Shown here: piece by piece, positions 63,329 through 64,000 of the stretch
Position numbering within the stretch: the first letter of the stretch is position 1
How the letters are laid out: the number at the start of each line of letters is the position of its first letter
Origin: Antedon mediterranea
Taxonomy: Eukaryota > Echinodermata > Crinoidea > Comatulida > Antedonidae
Length of the DNA stretch: 64,000 nt
Assembly: GCF_964355755.1 (NCBI RefSeq)
Contig: NC_092673.1
Span: 5,151,001-5,215,000, forward strand
Direction of reading: 5' to 3'
Notes under the pieces: model-generated
Databases searched by the model: none
What the model was told of the DNA's origin: nothing
The model's input: the letters and a program-made list of their open reading frames with translations, nothing else
Translations under genes and position numbers: made by a program

Positions 63329-63555
63329 CAGGCCTTGTCTTTTTAAAATTGTAGATACTCAGGCCTTGTCTTTTTAAAATTGTAGGTGTGCTACAAATTG
63401 CACTCCTCAATACATTCAGGGGTGCCGTAGGTGTGCCGTTTGTATTTTGGTGTGTAGAAGTTTACCAAATTTAAGTGGGTTGTAAATCACACTCCTCAAG
63501 GGCTATTTAGGAGTGTGTTAGGTGAGTGATCGCACTCATGAAAAGAAAAGGTCTG
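63329..63555 (+). mobile_element. MITE with CAGGCCT ends and 6-bp TSD (copy 2)
   Basis: The ends CAGGCCTTGTCTTTT and AAAAGAAAAGGTCTG are flanked by AATACT (63323-63328, 63556-63561). The first ~31 bp of the left end are tandemly doubled. The rest matches 1414-1604 closely, with GTGTGCTACAAATTGCACTCC shared. Confidence 0.78.
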
Positions 63556-64000
63556 AATACTGTGTACTATTGGATGGTTTCATTGGTCCATTCCAATAAA
63601 ACATACATGTGTTGAAACTGAAAGTTATTATATTTCTCTTGTATCAACAAAGATCCACAATATAATTTTATTATCAAATATATTTATGTTTATAAAATAA
63701 TATGGTATTTCCAACACAGGTAATTTCCTTTTCAATTTAATAAATTTATCTGTTAGTATGCCTACTGACTCTGCTAAGAATAGATATATACCGTATCACC
63801 TCAAGTATAATCTCACTTTGAGTCTAATACAACCCCTACTTTATGTTTGATTTCACAAACAGACATATCCCGGGTGTAGTCCCAGTATTGTCTTTTGGTC
63901 TGAATACGGCCTCTCTGTAGCCAGTTCAGATGAGTTTTTGCAAGAAATGTTTACCAATCATTTTTTTTTTTACCCAGGGTTTCCCCCGGGTATAGTCCCA

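Overview
This is a eukaryotic genomic window: intron-containing genes with GT/AG junctions, AT-rich introns and a very high load of small DNA transposons, SINE-like repeats and decayed LINEs. The proteins (CCDC186-like, Nanos, shootin-1-like) are bilaterian. The repeat landscape, including a ubiquitous TAGGCCTA octamer, suggests an invertebrate deuterostome. An echinoderm is my best guess; the species cannot be fixed from sequence alone.

Layout: (1) 502-5317 (+) holds the last seven coding exons of a CCDC186-like coiled-coil gene, whose 5' part lies off the window. (2) 8434-11998 (+) is a five-exon gene for a secreted 493-residue protein that looks like a PQQ-type beta-propeller. (3) 12-20 kb is repeat-rich and apparently gene-free, with a nested palindromic element at 12075-13268. 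(4) 20233-21394 (+) is a two-exon nanos gene with an intact double CCHC zinc finger and a CNOT1-binding-like motif. (5) 25.0-35.0 kb and 37.4-50.5 kb are two diverged copies of a segmental duplication. Each carries a Ly6/uPAR-type GPI-anchored protein gene (coding 32083-33916 and 47907-49552), with a TATA promoter and a non-coding first exon about 2-4 kb upstream. Differences between the copies expose transposon insertions with exact empty sites. (6) 51090-60088 and beyond (+) is the 5' part of a shootin-1-like gene, which runs off the right edge.

CCDC186, NANOS1 and SHTN1 all lie on human 10q25-q26, so this window appears to keep an ancient deuterostome linkage.

The most unusual features are: a transposon-like element with GGCGCGCC-containing inverted ends and a body of GATATC palindromes, with 4-bp target duplications confirmed by paralogous empty sites; a minisatellite of about 22 units grown from the exon 5/intron 5 junction of the shootin gene and carrying about 15 copies of its splice donor; and four comparisons in which TA in one copy or motif corresponds to TAGGCCTA in the other.
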